A stretch of DNA of 52,818 bases from JAISST01 sp050434145 (GCF_050434145.1 NZ_JBNPVX010000019.1:1-52818), one strand, 5' to 3'; shown: positions 16,462-25,493, numbered from the stretch's first letter. The notes: generated by a model not told the origin, from the letters alone. Translations and numbers: made by a program.

Positions 16462-16488
16462 TTAGTTATAAAAATATGGAGAATTAAT

Positions 16489-17235
16489 ATGAAAAGCATA
16501 AAAAACAAAATATTAAAAGACAATGAAGTGGAGAGTAAAAATGATACACTCTATGAAATAGGTAAAAAAATACCATACACAGGTAGAGTAACATCAGAAT
16601 ATATAGATGGAAGTTTGTGGTATGAACTAAGCTACAAAAATGGGCATTTGCATGGAAAATATAGATTATATTATGAGAATAGCAACATAGAAATGGAAGG
16701 AAACTTCAAAGATGATAACCAACATGGAGTTTGGAAATATTATCATAAGACAGGTAAATTGCACAAGTGTGAGAAGTTTATAGAAGGCATAAGAAGTGGT
16801 GCAGTTCTGGAATATTATCCAGAGGGAACTATTCAAAAAAGTACAAAATATAAAAATGATGATACAATAGGAAAAGAAATCACCTATTTTCCTAATGGAA
16901 AGATTCAAGAAGTAATAAAACACATTGGAAAATCAATCAATAGAATTCAATATAGTGAAAATGGAGATATATTATCTAAGGTAACAGTAAAAGATGGAGT
17001 ATACCATGGTCATTATATCCAATATCATATCAATCAACAAATAAAAGTTAAAGGCTATTTTAAGGAAGGAAATAAAATAGGAGTATGGTATTATTATTAT
17101 TCAAATGGAAAAATAAGATTTATAGAAAAATACAACTATAAAAAAGGTAGTTGTAAAATTATTGAATATGATAAAGATGGAAAAATAATTGATAATCTTC
17201 AATATGAAATAGAAAAAATAAATTATTACAAATAA
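16489..17235 (+). CDS. Cytoplasmic MORN_2 repeat protein
   Basis: 248 residues with no signal peptide, unlike the other MORN_2 proteins of the window. About seven to eight MORN_2 units fill the chain from residue 45 on, with markers such as GKYRLYYENSNIEMEGNF, GVWKYYHKTGKLHKCE and GVWYYYYSNGKIRFIE. The repeats should form a solenoid of beta-hairpins that binds a partner. No toxin or enzyme is adjacent. GGAGAATTA precedes the ATG. Confidence 0.75.
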   Translation: MKSIKNKILKDNEVESKNDTLYEIGKKIPYTGRVTSEYIDGSLWYELSYKNGHLHGKYRLYYENSNIEMEGNFKDDNQHGVWKYYHKTGKLHKCEKFIEGIRSGAVLEYYPEGTIQKSTKYKNDDTIGKEITYFPNGKIQEVIKHIGKSINRIQYSENGDILSKVTVKDGVYHGHYIQYHINQQIKVKGYFKEGNKIGVWYYYYSNGKIRFIEKYNYKKGSCKIIEYDKDGKIIDNLQYEIEKINYYK

Positions 17236-17318
17236 ATTTATTAAAAGAACAGAATGTCCAAAAAAAATGACAAAAAAATTAAAAATCAATTAAAAAACTT
17301 TAAAAATTTGAAAAATTA

Positions 17319-17327
17319 TGATATACT
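17319..17327 (+). promoter_or_regulatory. Extended -10 element upstream of the alaX-like gene
   Basis: TGATATACT, about 170 bp before the gene, implying a long leader that contains the hairpin at 17431-17448. Confidence 0.4.
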
Positions 17328-17430
17328 AAATCAGAGAAAAATAGTCAAAAGATTATTTAAAAAACTAAATAAATAATTTTTTAATAAAATAGACAAAGTA
17401 CATATACAAGTGTGCTCAGTTTTTGCAGAG

Positions 17431-17448
17431 AGGAATTAATAAATTCCT
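17431..17448 (+). other. Leader hairpin before the alaX-like gene
   Basis: AGGAATT (17431-17437) pairs with AATTCCT (17442-17448) around AATA; extra pairing GAG/CTC is possible with a small bulge. A T-rich but interrupted tract (ACTCTTTTATTATG) follows. It could be a weak attenuator; no known riboswitch or T-box element is visible. Confidence 0.4.
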
Positions 17449-17495
17449 TACTCTTTTATTATGTAAAATAAATTTTTTAATTTACAGAGGTAAAT

Positions 17496-18611
17496 ATGCA
17501 ATTAGAAATAATAACATGCAAACCTAGAAAAGATAAATTCCTTATCACTATCAGAGAAAATCCATTTTATATTGATGGTAAAGGTGGCCAGCTAGGAGAT
17601 CGTGGTGAAATAAATGGACTAGAAGTTTTACAAGTCACTGAGGAAGGTGTTTTACTAAAAGAGGAAATACATTCTGGAATATATGAATATAATATTGATG
17701 AGAATAGAAAGATACACATTGGAGAAAATCATACAGCTCAACATCTTTTTTCAGCAATAGCATATAAACTCTTTGGTTTGAACACAGTATCATTTAGAAT
17801 GGCAGAAGAGTATAGTACAGTAGATTTAGACTCACTAAATATAACAGAAGAAATAATAGAAAAAATGGAAAAATTAACAAATGATTATATAAAAAATGAT
17901 ATTCCCATAGATATATACATATTACCACATGATGAAGCTATTAAAAAAAAGGGATTAAGAAAGAATATTAAAGATAAAGTAACTGGTGATGTAAGGTTTG
18001 TGGAGATAAAGGGTATGGATATATCAGCTTGTGCTGGTTATCATGTGAAAAGCACCAAAGATATTAGATTATTTAAAATATTATATTTTGAAAAAATAAA
18101 AGGTGCATTTACAAGATTTTATTTTATTGCTGGTGAAAAGGCAATAGAGGATTATAATAACAAACATAAAATATTAAGGAATCTTTGTCATAAATTTAGT
18201 TGCAGAGAAAGAGAAATAGAAGAAATGATCGAAAAAATATTAGAAGATAGAAAAAATATAGAAGGACAACTAAAAAATATATCAATAAAATACGCAGAAA
18301 AAATATCGCAAGAATTAATGGGAAATTCTATTAATCTTAATAATAATATGATTATTTTTTATGATGCAGAAAAAAGCATAGCACCTTTTCTCAATAGGTT
18401 TGTAGACTTAGATAACTATTTATTAATAACAGCAATAGATAATGCTTATACTTTTATGTCAAATAAAGTTAATTGTAAAGAATTGTTAAATTTTATTCTT
18501 TCCAAGTCTTCTAATGTAAAAGGTGGTGGAAGCATTAATAAAGGAAATCTCAAAGGTGAATTGAGAAAAGATGAGTTATTAAATATAATTAAATTATTTT
18601 TTTGTAACTAA
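17496..18611 (+). CDS. alaX: Alanyl-tRNA editing protein (AlaX-L type, with DHHA1 domain)
   Basis: 371 residues. A free-standing homologue of the AlaRS editing domain that deacylates mischarged tRNA-Ala. The zinc site is visible as HTAQH near residue 80 and CAGYH near residue 179. The glycine-rich GGGSINKGNLKGE near the C-terminus belongs to the DHHA1 (tRNA-binding) domain, and a coiled coil lies between them. This full architecture corresponds to AlaX-L. AGAGGTAAAT precedes the ATG. The rlmN gene follows by about 35 bp, so the two translation-quality genes may share a transcript. Confidence 0.88.
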   Translation: MQLEIITCKPRKDKFLITIRENPFYIDGKGGQLGDRGEINGLEVLQVTEEGVLLKEEIHSGIYEYNIDENRKIHIGENHTAQHLFSAIAYKLFGLNTVSFRMAEEYSTVDLDSLNITEEIIEKMEKLTNDYIKNDIPIDIYILPHDEAIKKKGLRKNIKDKVTGDVRFVEIKGMDISACAGYHVKSTKDIRLFKILYFEKIKGAFTRFYFIAGEKAIEDYNNKHKILRNLCHKFSCREREIEEMIEKILEDRKNIEGQLKNISIKYAEKISQELMGNSINLNNNMIIFYDAEKSIAPFLNRFVDLDNYLLITAIDNAYTFMSNKVNCKELLNFILSKSSNVKGGGSINKGNLKGELRKDELLNIIKLFFCN

Positions 18612-18646
18612 ATAATTTGTAATAAAATTTGGAGGAAGAATTAATT

Positions 18647-19699
18647 GTGGAAAAAGTAAACATACTAAATTTAACAGAAATGGAACTAACAGTTTTTATA
18701 GAAAGTTTAGAAATGAAAAAATATAATGGAAAGGTTATTTTCAATTGGTTACACCAGAAAATGGTGAGAGATATCAAAGATATTTCCAATTTGTCGAAAA
18801 AAGAAAGAGATACATTCTTAGAGAATGCTTACATACCATTTTTAAATCTATTAGATTTGAAAAAATCAAAAATAGATGATACAGAAAAATTTTTATTCCA
18901 ATTGGAAGACAAAAATACAATAGAAACAGTCTTATTAAGACATAGGGATAAAAGAAATACATTGTGTGTTTCTTCACAAGTGGGGTGTCCAGTTGGATGC
19001 AAGTTCTGTGCTACTGGTCAAGGAGAATTTGTAAGAAATTTAGAAGTTAGTGAAATAGTAAATCAAGTTTATACAGTAGAAAGAAGATTAGCCAAAAGTC
19101 ATGAAAATATTAACAATATAGTTTTTATGGGTATGGGAGAACCTCTTTTGAATTTTGATAATGTCTCTAGATCAATTGCAATACTTACAAATGAAAATGG
19201 ATTTAATATTTCCAGACGAAAAATAACTTTATCAACATGTGGAATAATAAATGGTATTGAAAGGATTTTGTTAGAAAAACATCCAATAGAATTAGCGATA
19301 TCTCTTCACAGTGCGATTAACGAAAAAAGAAATGAGATTATTCCAATAAATAAATCAAATCCATTGGAAGATTTATATACAGTATTACAAGAATATCAAA
19401 GGCAAAGTAAAAGAAGGCTTACATTTGAGTATGTAATGATAGCTGGATTCAATATTACTGAAAAAGATGCCAATGCTTTAGCGGATTTTGTACATGATTT
19501 TGATCATGTTGTAAATTTAATTCCTTACAATCCTGTAGATGGAGTGGACTTTAAAGCTCCTACAGATAAAAAAATAGAAAAATTTATTAATGTATTAAAA
19601 AATATAAGAAATGTAAATATTACTTTACGTAAAGAAAAAGGCCAAGATATTAATGGGGCCTGTGGACAACTTAGACAAAGAAATAACAAAGGAAAGTAA
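18647..19699 (+). CDS. rlmN: Dual-specificity 23S rRNA/tRNA adenine-C2 methyltransferase RlmN
   Basis: Radical-SAM enzyme that methylates C2 of A2503 in 23S rRNA and A37 in some tRNAs. About 350 residues. The radical-SAM motif is CPVGCKFCATG. The two mechanistic cysteines are in NTLCVSSQVG upstream and NGACGQLR near the C-terminus; FMGMGEPLLNFDNV and ISLHSAIN are also present. The frame reaches TTG at 18629, but that codon overlaps the ribosome binding site TTGGAGGAAG, so GTG at 18647 is the start. A PBP gene follows by 41 bp, probably in the same operon. Confidence 0.95.
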   Translation: MEKVNILNLTEMELTVFIESLEMKKYNGKVIFNWLHQKMVRDIKDISNLSKKERDTFLENAYIPFLNLLDLKKSKIDDTEKFLFQLEDKNTIETVLLRHRDKRNTLCVSSQVGCPVGCKFCATGQGEFVRNLEVSEIVNQVYTVERRLAKSHENINNIVFMGMGEPLLNFDNVSRSIAILTNENGFNISRRKITLSTCGIINGIERILLEKHPIELAISLHSAINEKRNEIIPINKSNPLEDLYTVLQEYQRQSKRRLTFEYVMIAGFNITEKDANALADFVHDFDHVVNLIPYNPVDGVDFKAPTDKKIEKFINVLKNIRNVNITLRKEKGQDINGACGQLRQRNNKGK

Positions 19700-19740
19700 G
19701 TTATACTTTTTTAATCCAGAGATGTACACAAGGAGTAAAA

Positions 19741-21966
19741 GTGAAGAAATTAATAAAAAAATTTTTGAAATGGGGAATTATAACTGTAGTATTAGTAACA
19801 ATCATTGGTGGCGGAGTTGGAATTTATATCTTGAACAAATTTTATGCAGAATTACCAGATATTGAAGAACTTATAGAAAATTATGCTCCTTCGATGCCAA
19901 CGACAGTTTATGACAGGAACAATAATGTCATAGATATACTTTTTACAGAGTCAAGAGATGTTGTGAGTTTTAAAGAGGTACCAGATGTCGCAACCAATGC
20001 ATTTTTAGCTATAGAAGATAAAAAATTCTATGAGCATCATGGAATTCATCCAAAGAGGGTAATAGGAGCCATAGTGGCAAACCTCAAAGCTGGTAGAACT
20101 GTGCAAGGTGCCAGTTCGATTACGCAACAATTGGCCAAAAATGCATTTTTAACCAATGAAAGAACTCTAAAACGTAAGATATTGGAAGCCATCATTACAG
20201 TAGAAATAGAAAGAAGGTACACGAAGGGAGAGATATTGGAAAAATATCTCAATGAAATAAATTTTGGTTCTGGACTTAATGGAATAAAAACAGCTACAAA
20301 GCATTATTTTAAAAAAGATGTATCTGAATTAACCTTAGCAGAAGCAGCATTGTTAGCTGGAATTCCAAACAGTCCTGGAAAATATAATCCAAGAAGAAAT
20401 ATAAAAAATTCAATGCAAAGAGCACATTTAGTATTAAGAGAAATGAAAAAAGATGGCAGAATTACAGAAGCACAGTATGAAGAGGCACTGGAACACAAGT
20501 TTGTAAATGAAAAAGATTTAGATGAAAATTTTGTTATTGTCAAAGATACTACTATTATTTATGATAAGGTGAGAGAATCATCAATTAAATATCCAGATTT
20601 TACTAATCTTGTAGTAGATTATCTTATAAATAAATCTTCTTTAATAAAAAGAGAAAATATAGAAGGAAAATCTCAAAAAGAAATAGAAGAAATAAAAGAA
20701 GCTGAGAAATTAGCAGAAAATAATTTGGAAAAATTGATATATAGTGGCGGTTTAAAAATATACACAACTCTTGATATTAAAATGCAAGATGAAGCAAAAA
20801 GAACTTTTGATGGATATAGTTTATTCAAAAGTCGTAGTTATCTCAATGGAGGAATGATTACGGTAAACCCTAATAATGGACATGTAATATCTATTGTAGG
20901 TGGTAAAAATTTTAAATCAGGTAATTTTAACAGAGCTATACAAGCAAAAAGACAAGTTGGATCTTCATTCAAACCATTTCTATATTTCTTTGCATTGCTA
21001 AATGGCATGGAAACTACCACTGTAATAGAAGATAGTTACTTTTCACAAGGAAAATGGACACCTAAGAATTTTGGTGGTAATTATTTTGATAATATTACAT
21101 TACAAAATGCATTGGACAGGTCATTAAATATAGTTTCCATAAAACTTTTGAGAAAAACAGGAACAGACAAATTTCAAGAATTTGTTAAAAAAATAAATCC
21201 AGATATTAATGTACCAAATAATTTAACAGCAGCATTAGGCTCATTTGAAGCATCACCATTACAAATGGCTACTGCATTTGCAATATTTTCCAATGGTGGT
21301 TATGTAGTAGAGCCTGTATTTGTAACTACTGTAGAAGATAGAAATGGTAATGTTATATATACACATGAAGGAAAAAAATCCAAAACATTTGATAGCATTG
21401 ATACAAGTGTAGTAACATCAATGCTCAGTAGCTCTGTAGCCAGAGGAAGTTCTGCACGTGCTGCAGTAGTAGGAAGAGATAAAAAGAGGATTGCACAAGG
21501 TGGAAAGACAGGAACTACTAATAGAAATAGAACTGTATGGTATGTTGGGATTACACCAGATTATGTAACAGCGATATATGTTGGTCGTGATGGAAATGAA
21601 AAAGTTCCTAATATCACTGGTGGTACAGGTGCAGCCCCTTTATGGAAAAATTATTATCAAAATTTAATTAACAAGGGCCTTTATTTTCCAAGTGAATTTT
21701 CATATTTGGATAATCATTTGAAAAATAGTGAACTAATAAAACAATATGTAGACCCTAAAAATGGCTTTGTTGTGTCAGGTGGAAGAGAATACATAGTTCG
21801 TGCTACAGGACTCCAATTAGAAAGTGCAGGTAAGTATAGTAAAGGTGGTATAGGTGGAGTATTGGGGATTGATGAATCAGGATTTATGTCGTTTGGTGAA
21901 GAAGAAAATATAGGTGGGACAACAATTAAAAATGATCCTATTTATGAAGATTTATTAAATAGATAA
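19741..21966 (+). CDS. Class A penicillin-binding protein (PBP1A type)
   Basis: Bifunctional peptidoglycan glycosyltransferase/transpeptidase, anchored by an N-terminal membrane segment (about 13-34). 741 residues. The glycosyltransferase domain shows AIEDKKFYEHHGIHPKRV near 90 and GASSITQQLAKN near 122. The transpeptidase domain shows SSFK near 408, SLN near 461 and KTGT near 589. All catalytic motifs are intact. The GTG start is supported by AAGGAGTAAAA. The C-terminal extension after the transpeptidase domain is glycine-rich. The strong bidirectional terminator after it closes the alaX-rlmN-pbp group. Confidence 0.93.
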   Translation: MKKLIKKFLKWGIITVVLVTIIGGGVGIYILNKFYAELPDIEELIENYAPSMPTTVYDRNNNVIDILFTESRDVVSFKEVPDVATNAFLAIEDKKFYEHHGIHPKRVIGAIVANLKAGRTVQGASSITQQLAKNAFLTNERTLKRKILEAIITVEIERRYTKGEILEKYLNEINFGSGLNGIKTATKHYFKKDVSELTLAEAALLAGIPNSPGKYNPRRNIKNSMQRAHLVLREMKKDGRITEAQYEEALEHKFVNEKDLDENFVIVKDTTIIYDKVRESSIKYPDFTNLVVDYLINKSSLIKRENIEGKSQKEIEEIKEAEKLAENNLEKLIYSGGLKIYTTLDIKMQDEAKRTFDGYSLFKSRSYLNGGMITVNPNNGHVISIVGGKNFKSGNFNRAIQAKRQVGSSFKPFLYFFALLNGMETTTVIEDSYFSQGKWTPKNFGGNYFDNITLQNALDRSLNIVSIKLLRKTGTDKFQEFVKKINPDINVPNNLTAALGSFEASPLQMATAFAIFSNGGYVVEPVFVTTVEDRNGNVIYTHEGKKSKTFDSIDTSVVTSMLSSSVARGSSARAAVVGRDKKRIAQGGKTGTTNRNRTVWYVGITPDYVTAIYVGRDGNEKVPNITGGTGAAPLWKNYYQNLINKGLYFPSEFSYLDNHLKNSELIKQYVDPKNGFVVSGGREYIVRATGLQLESAGKYSKGGIGGVLGIDESGFMSFGEEENIGGTTIKNDPIYEDLLNR

Positions 21967-21971
21967 ATAAA

Positions 21972-22007
21972 AAAAGGCAGTTTGAATAAAAATCAGATCT
22001 GCCTTTT
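21972..22007. terminator. Bidirectional intrinsic terminator
   Basis: AAAAGGCAG (21972-21980) pairs with CTGCCTTTT (21999-22007) between convergent genes. Confidence 0.75.
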
Positions 22008-22030
22008 ACTTTATACTACTTAATTATATA

Positions 22031-22684
22031 CTAGGATTTTTTATGAAATTTAGTTCGGATAAAAAAATAAAAAGTACCTAAAAAAATATAAAACACACCT
22101 ATGATATTAAAGAAATTATATCTAAATTTTGAATATGAAAGAGTGCCAACAATTCCACCTAAAATAAAGAAAATAATATTCCAAAATGAATATAAAGCTT
22201 TTCTCAAATCATCTTTATTACCACGAAGATAATGTCCCATATATGCACCAAAATCAGTTATATTTCCTGACATATGAGTAGTTCTTACAATAACCCCCTT
22301 ATAGCCTAACATTAGACCATTTTGAACTCCTAGTATTAGTGGTAAGGATAAAACCAATCCTCTAGTTGCACTGCTAAAAATAAAAGTAAGAATTATTAGA
22401 GTAAGTCCAATTAAAATTAAAATACCACCATATCGTTTTTGCAAATTAAAATTACGTTCATTAGTAAAAAAACCAGAAATAAAACTTCCTAGAAAAAATA
22501 GAAAAATTAAACCTAAAAATGTAAATGCTAAATTAAAATTCAAATTGGCAATAGCATGCGCAAGATTAGAAATAGTACCAGTAAAATGTGAAACTGTAAT
22601 AGAGAAAAAAATAACTGCAATTGAATTTAACATTCCACTAGTAAAAGTAAGCGAATAAATCCAAAATAATAAAAATTTTTCCAT
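22031..22684 (-). CDS. DUF1275 (YoaK-like) membrane protein
   Basis: 217 residues with about six membrane segments. Family signature: QNGLMLGYKGVIVRTTHMSG followed by NITDFGAYMG. GMLNSIAVIFF at the N-terminus matches the usual 'G..D..' helix position. Members are widespread inner-membrane proteins without an assigned substrate. AAGGAAG precedes the ATG. Convergent with the PBP gene and divergent from a FadA-like gene; monocistronic. Confidence 0.85.
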   Translation of the reverse strand: MEKFLLFWIYSLTFTSGMLNSIAVIFFSITVSHFTGTISNLAHAIANLNFNLAFTFLGLIFLFFLGSFISGFFTNERNFNLQKRYGGILILIGLTLIILTFIFSSATRGLVLSLPLILGVQNGLMLGYKGVIVRTTHMSGNITDFGAYMGHYLRGNKDDLRKALYSFWNIIFFILGGIVGTLSYSKFRYNFFNIIGVFYIFLGTFYFFIRTKFHKKS

Positions 22685-22856
22685 GGCACTTCCTTTATAA
22701 AATTTTTTTATAAATAAATCATACTACTTTTTGAAAGAAAAAGCAATAAGAATACTGAAGATTTCACTTTTTGAGTCATCACTAAAAATAAAGTAAAAAA
22801 AAATAAAAAAATCTAGTTTGACTTAAGTGAAAATTCTTGATATAATTAAAAAAAGC

Positions 22857-22886
22857 TTGACAATAATATGTTTTTGGTTGTATATT
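22857..22886 (+). promoter_or_regulatory. Promoter of the first FadA-like gene
   Basis: TTGACA (22857-22862), 18-bp spacer, TATATT (22881-22886), about 60 bp before the ATG. Confidence 0.6.
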
Positions 22887-22946
22887 CTATAATATAACTA
22901 TATAGGACATATTTAAAAATATTTATAAAAATCTAGGAGGAAGATT

Positions 22947-23318
22947 ATGAAAAAATTTTTATTAGGAGCATTGTTAGTAGTAGGGACTACATGTGTAGCA
23001 TATGCTAGTGACTATACATCTAATTTCTCAGATGTAGAAGCAGCATATAATGCATTAAAAGCTGAGGAAGCAATATTAATCGAACAAAGAAGAGAAGAAG
23101 CTGAAAGTGCACAAGTAGTTTTGGATGAGCAAAAAAGAGTATATGCAGAATTAAGACAAAGAGAAGCAAAACTTCTTGAAGGAAAAAAATACAAATATTA
23201 CAAAAAAGAATACAGAGAATTGGGAAAACAATATGCTGGAATGAGAAAAGAACTAGAGTCTGAAATGGCAGTTCAAGAAGAAATAATTAATGCATATAGA
23301 ATTATATCTTCAAACTAA
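22947..23318 (+). CDS. FadA-family adhesin-like protein
   Basis: 123 residues. A signal peptide ends at AYA, and the mature part of about 100 residues is almost entirely a helical hairpin, rich in Glu/Gln/Arg/Ala (AEEAILIEQRREEAESAQ, EYRELGKQYAGMRKELE). This is the FadA layout: small exported protein, two antiparallel helices, periodic Leu/Tyr. FadA of Fusobacterium nucleatum forms surface filaments and binds host cadherins; whether this paralog does so is inference. GGAGGAAGATT precedes the ATG; own promoter and terminator. Confidence 0.8.
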   Translation: MKKFLLGALLVVGTTCVAYASDYTSNFSDVEAAYNALKAEEAILIEQRREEAESAQVVLDEQKRVYAELRQREAKLLEGKKYKYYKKEYRELGKQYAGMRKELESEMAVQEEIINAYRIISSN

Positions 23319-23364
23319 TCATTTTTGATTAAGGTTACTGAAAAAATTTAATGAATAAAAATTT

Positions 23365-23392
23365 AAAGAGAGTCAAAAAACTCTCTTTTTTT
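23365..23392 (+). terminator. Intrinsic terminator after the FadA-like gene
   Basis: AAAGAGAGT (23365-23373) pairs with ACTCTCTTT (23380-23388), followed by more T. Confidence 0.85.
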
Positions 23393-23402
23393 ATAAAAAA
23401 AC

Positions 23403-23431
23403 TTTACAACAAAAAAATTATGTGGTAAAAT
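23403..23431 (+). promoter_or_regulatory. Promoter of the orphan structured RNA
   Basis: TTTACA (23403-23408), 17-bp spacer, TAAAAT (23426-23431). It lies after the FadA terminator, and no protein-coding frame follows on this strand before the next terminator. Confidence 0.6.
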
Positions 23432-23438
23432 GAATTTA

Positions 23439-23672
23439 TACTAGATATTTGAGCATGAAAGTTGTATTTAATCTTGTCTGGGTGGCGCCTAGGCAAGAAA
23501 AAATAATTAGTGCATTCTAAGGTGGCTCCGAAGCTTGCACTAAAAATTAGATAGAAATTGTTCTAAACAGTTGGCTACTGATAGAAAAATTTAAATCTAA
23601 GTTTGCTTTTTAATGAATTAGCTACTCATGAAAAGCTAGAAAAATCCGAGATTAGCTACCTCGGATTTTTTT
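23439..23672 (+). ncRNA. Orphan structured RNA of five hairpins with related apical loops
   Basis: About 234 nt between a promoter and an intrinsic terminator, with no ORF. Five consecutive hairpins present aligned 9-mers at their tips: GGTGGCGCC (23481), GGTGGCTCC (23521), GTTGGCTAC (23570), ATTAGCTAC (23617) and ATTAGCTAC (23651). The stems differ in sequence: CTTGTCTG/TAGGCAAG, GTGCA/TGCAC with inner pairs, a short CA/TG plus CTA/TAG, GCTTTT..ATGA/TCAT..AAAAGC, and AATCCGAG/CTCGGATT, the last being the terminator. Different stems with conserved tips argue for selected RNA structure, as in protein-sequestering RNAs. I do not recognise a known class; a 6S-like rod or a T-box fold is not apparent. 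The 3' neighbour is on the opposite strand, so it is not a leader. Confidence 0.7.
23641..23672. terminator. Terminator of the orphan RNA, also serving the thioesterase gene
   Basis: AAAATCCGAG (23641-23650) pairs with CTCGGATTTT (23660-23669), then T. The stem is A-rich on its left arm, so it also works leftward after the gene ending at 23685. Its loop is the 9-mer ATTAGCTAC, shared with the preceding hairpin. Confidence 0.85.
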
Positions 23673-23684
23673 ATTGATAAAATT

Positions 23685-24083
23685 TTATTTATTAAATATA
23701 TTGATCATTTTTTGGTGAAATTCTTCTGGAATTTTTCTAATCTTCTTATTCTCATAATCAAAAGCAACTAGTCGAGTACTTCCAGTAATAGATGTGGTTC
23801 CTTCAAAAATAATCTCATAAAATAAATCAAAGAAAACTTTTTGTGCCTCATATTTAATAATATTTATTGAAATAGTGTTATTAATAAATAATTCTTTATT
23901 ATATTCAACAAAGGCATTTTTCTGAATAATTCCAATATCATTACCAATATTTAATTCACTAAATCCAATCTTCTCAAACAAAGCCATTCTTGCCATCTGA
24001 AAGAATAAAAGTGCTCTTTCATTGCCAACATGACCACCATAATTAAGATCTTCTTCTCTTGTTGTATAAATAAATTGAAACAT
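23685..24083 (-). CDS. Hotdog-fold acyl-CoA thioesterase (4HBT family)
   Basis: 132 residues, the usual length of YbgC/FcbC-type thioesterases. The active-site region EEDLNYGGHVGNERALLFFQ corresponds to the D.N.H.NN..Y segment of the family, followed by beta strands and QKVFFDLFYEI, SITGSTRLVAFD. It should hydrolyse small acyl-CoA thioesters in the cytoplasm; the substrate is not predictable. AAAGGAGATGA precedes the ATG. It converges on the orphan RNA and is monocistronic. Confidence 0.8.
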   Translation of the reverse strand: MFQFIYTTREEDLNYGGHVGNERALLFFQMARMALFEKIGFSELNIGNDIGIIQKNAFVEYNKELFINNTISINIIKYEAQKVFFDLFYEIIFEGTTSITGSTRLVAFDYENKKIRKIPEEFHQKMINIFNK

Positions 24084-24215
24084 TGATTCATCTCCTTTAA
24101 ACTTCTTTATTAAAATTATTGTCTAAAAATTAATAATAGATTATAATACTAATATAGCAAAAAAAATTAATTATTACAAATTTTTATCCAAACTTAATAT
24201 TGCAAGAGGTAAATT

Positions 24216-25478
24216 ATGAAAGAAAATGAAACTCTTCTTTTAAGAAGTGGCCAAATTCAAGATATGAATATAGCTAAGAAAATGTGGAAAGAATTATTTC
24301 ATGACTCTTCAGAAGAAATAGAATACTATTTTGATAATATTTATAATTTCAAAAATATTTTATTAGGCGAAGTAGAAATGGTAAATAAAACTAAGAAAGT
24401 AGTAACATTACTGCACAAAAACCCTTATACTATGATAATAAATAATGTAGCGTATCCAACACACTATCTAGTAGGTATAGGTACTAATTTAGAAGATCAA
24501 GGCAAGAAATACATGGACTCATTGCTAAAGCATGTTTTAAGGAGCTCCAGAGAGGAAAATAAAAGTATAATATTTTTGACTCCTATAGATAATAGAATTT
24601 ATGAAAAATATGGATTTGGATATATGAGTAATTTAGAAATTTATAAAATAAGAACAGATAAATTACCAAATATAAAAACACCTAATGATATCAATATAAT
24701 TCAAGTCACCTTAGAATCAGATGATGAAATTTTTGAGCAACTAAGAACAATATATGAGAATAAATCAAAAGATTTTTTTATTTATCTAGAAAGAAACAAA
24801 AGCTACTATAAAGAATTTATGAAAGAATTTCAATTGGTGAATGGAAGAATATATATGGTTCATGAAGATAGTCAACCAGTAGGTTATATTTCATTTTATA
24901 CTGAAGAAAATACAGTAGTAGTAAGAGAAATATTAGCAGTAGATGGTAAATATTATAAATATATGTTTTCATTAATTTCTCAAATGAAAAATTATTATGA
25001 GAAAGTAAAAATTTTGAGTTATGACAAAAGTAATATGAATTTTTACATGAATAATCAAATGGACATAACCAGAGAAATAAAGCCTTTTATCATGACAAGA
25101 ATTTTGAATCCAATAAAAATAATAGAAAATTCTAATATTAATTTTATTAATACTTTGTTAAATAGAATAAGTTTTCTTATAGAAGACGATATTTTATTAG
25201 GAAATAGTGGATTCTACACTATTCTAAGAGATAGAACAGTGAAGTTTTATAATCATAGTTCAGATAAAAAAAATGAAATATATATAAAAATAAAAATAGA
25301 AAACCTATCTTCAATGTTATTTGGATATTTTTCACCAAAAGAAATGTTAGAATTAAATAAAATGGAAGTTTTTATAGGTGATACAGTTACAAAAACTAAT
25401 TTTTCAAAGAAATTATTTATAAATGAATTAGAAAAAATTTTTCCTAATAAGTCAAATTATATTCATGAATATCAATAA
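24216..25478 (+). CDS. Eis-like GNAT N-acetyltransferase
   Basis: 420 residues. The N-terminal GNAT domain shows HYLVGIGTNLEDQGKKYMDS (the acetyl-CoA-binding segment, degenerate), then FLTPIDNRIYEKYGFGYMS, typical of the Eis family in which two GNAT domains and an SCP2-like C-terminal domain follow one another. The second half (QPVGYISFYTEENTVVVREI) fits the second GNAT-like domain. Eis proteins acetylate amines on peptides or aminoglycosides; the substrate here is unknown. AAGAGGTAAATT precedes the ATG. Divergent from the thioesterase. Confidence 0.75.
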   Translation: MKENETLLLRSGQIQDMNIAKKMWKELFHDSSEEIEYYFDNIYNFKNILLGEVEMVNKTKKVVTLLHKNPYTMIINNVAYPTHYLVGIGTNLEDQGKKYMDSLLKHVLRSSREENKSIIFLTPIDNRIYEKYGFGYMSNLEIYKIRTDKLPNIKTPNDINIIQVTLESDDEIFEQLRTIYENKSKDFFIYLERNKSYYKEFMKEFQLVNGRIYMVHEDSQPVGYISFYTEENTVVVREILAVDGKYYKYMFSLISQMKNYYEKVKILSYDKSNMNFYMNNQMDITREIKPFIMTRILNPIKIIENSNINFINTLLNRISFLIEDDILLGNSGFYTILRDRTVKFYNHSSDKKNEIYIKIKIENLSSMLFGYFSPKEMLELNKMEVFIGDTVTKTNFSKKLFINELEKIFPNKSNYIHEYQ

Positions 25479-25493
25479 GTTTTGTAATTATAA

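Noticed and set aside
23473..23540. GGTGGCGCC/GGTGGCTCC as T-box (tRNA-binding) sequences
   Set aside because: The resemblance to GGGTGGNACCGCG is partial, there is no specifier stem upstream, and the next gene is on the opposite strand, so it cannot be a T-box leader.
23439..23672. 6S RNA or other known housekeeping RNA
   Set aside because: No single long rod with a central bubble and no end-to-end closing stem; the region reads as consecutive local hairpins. Not fully excluded without a covariance-model search.
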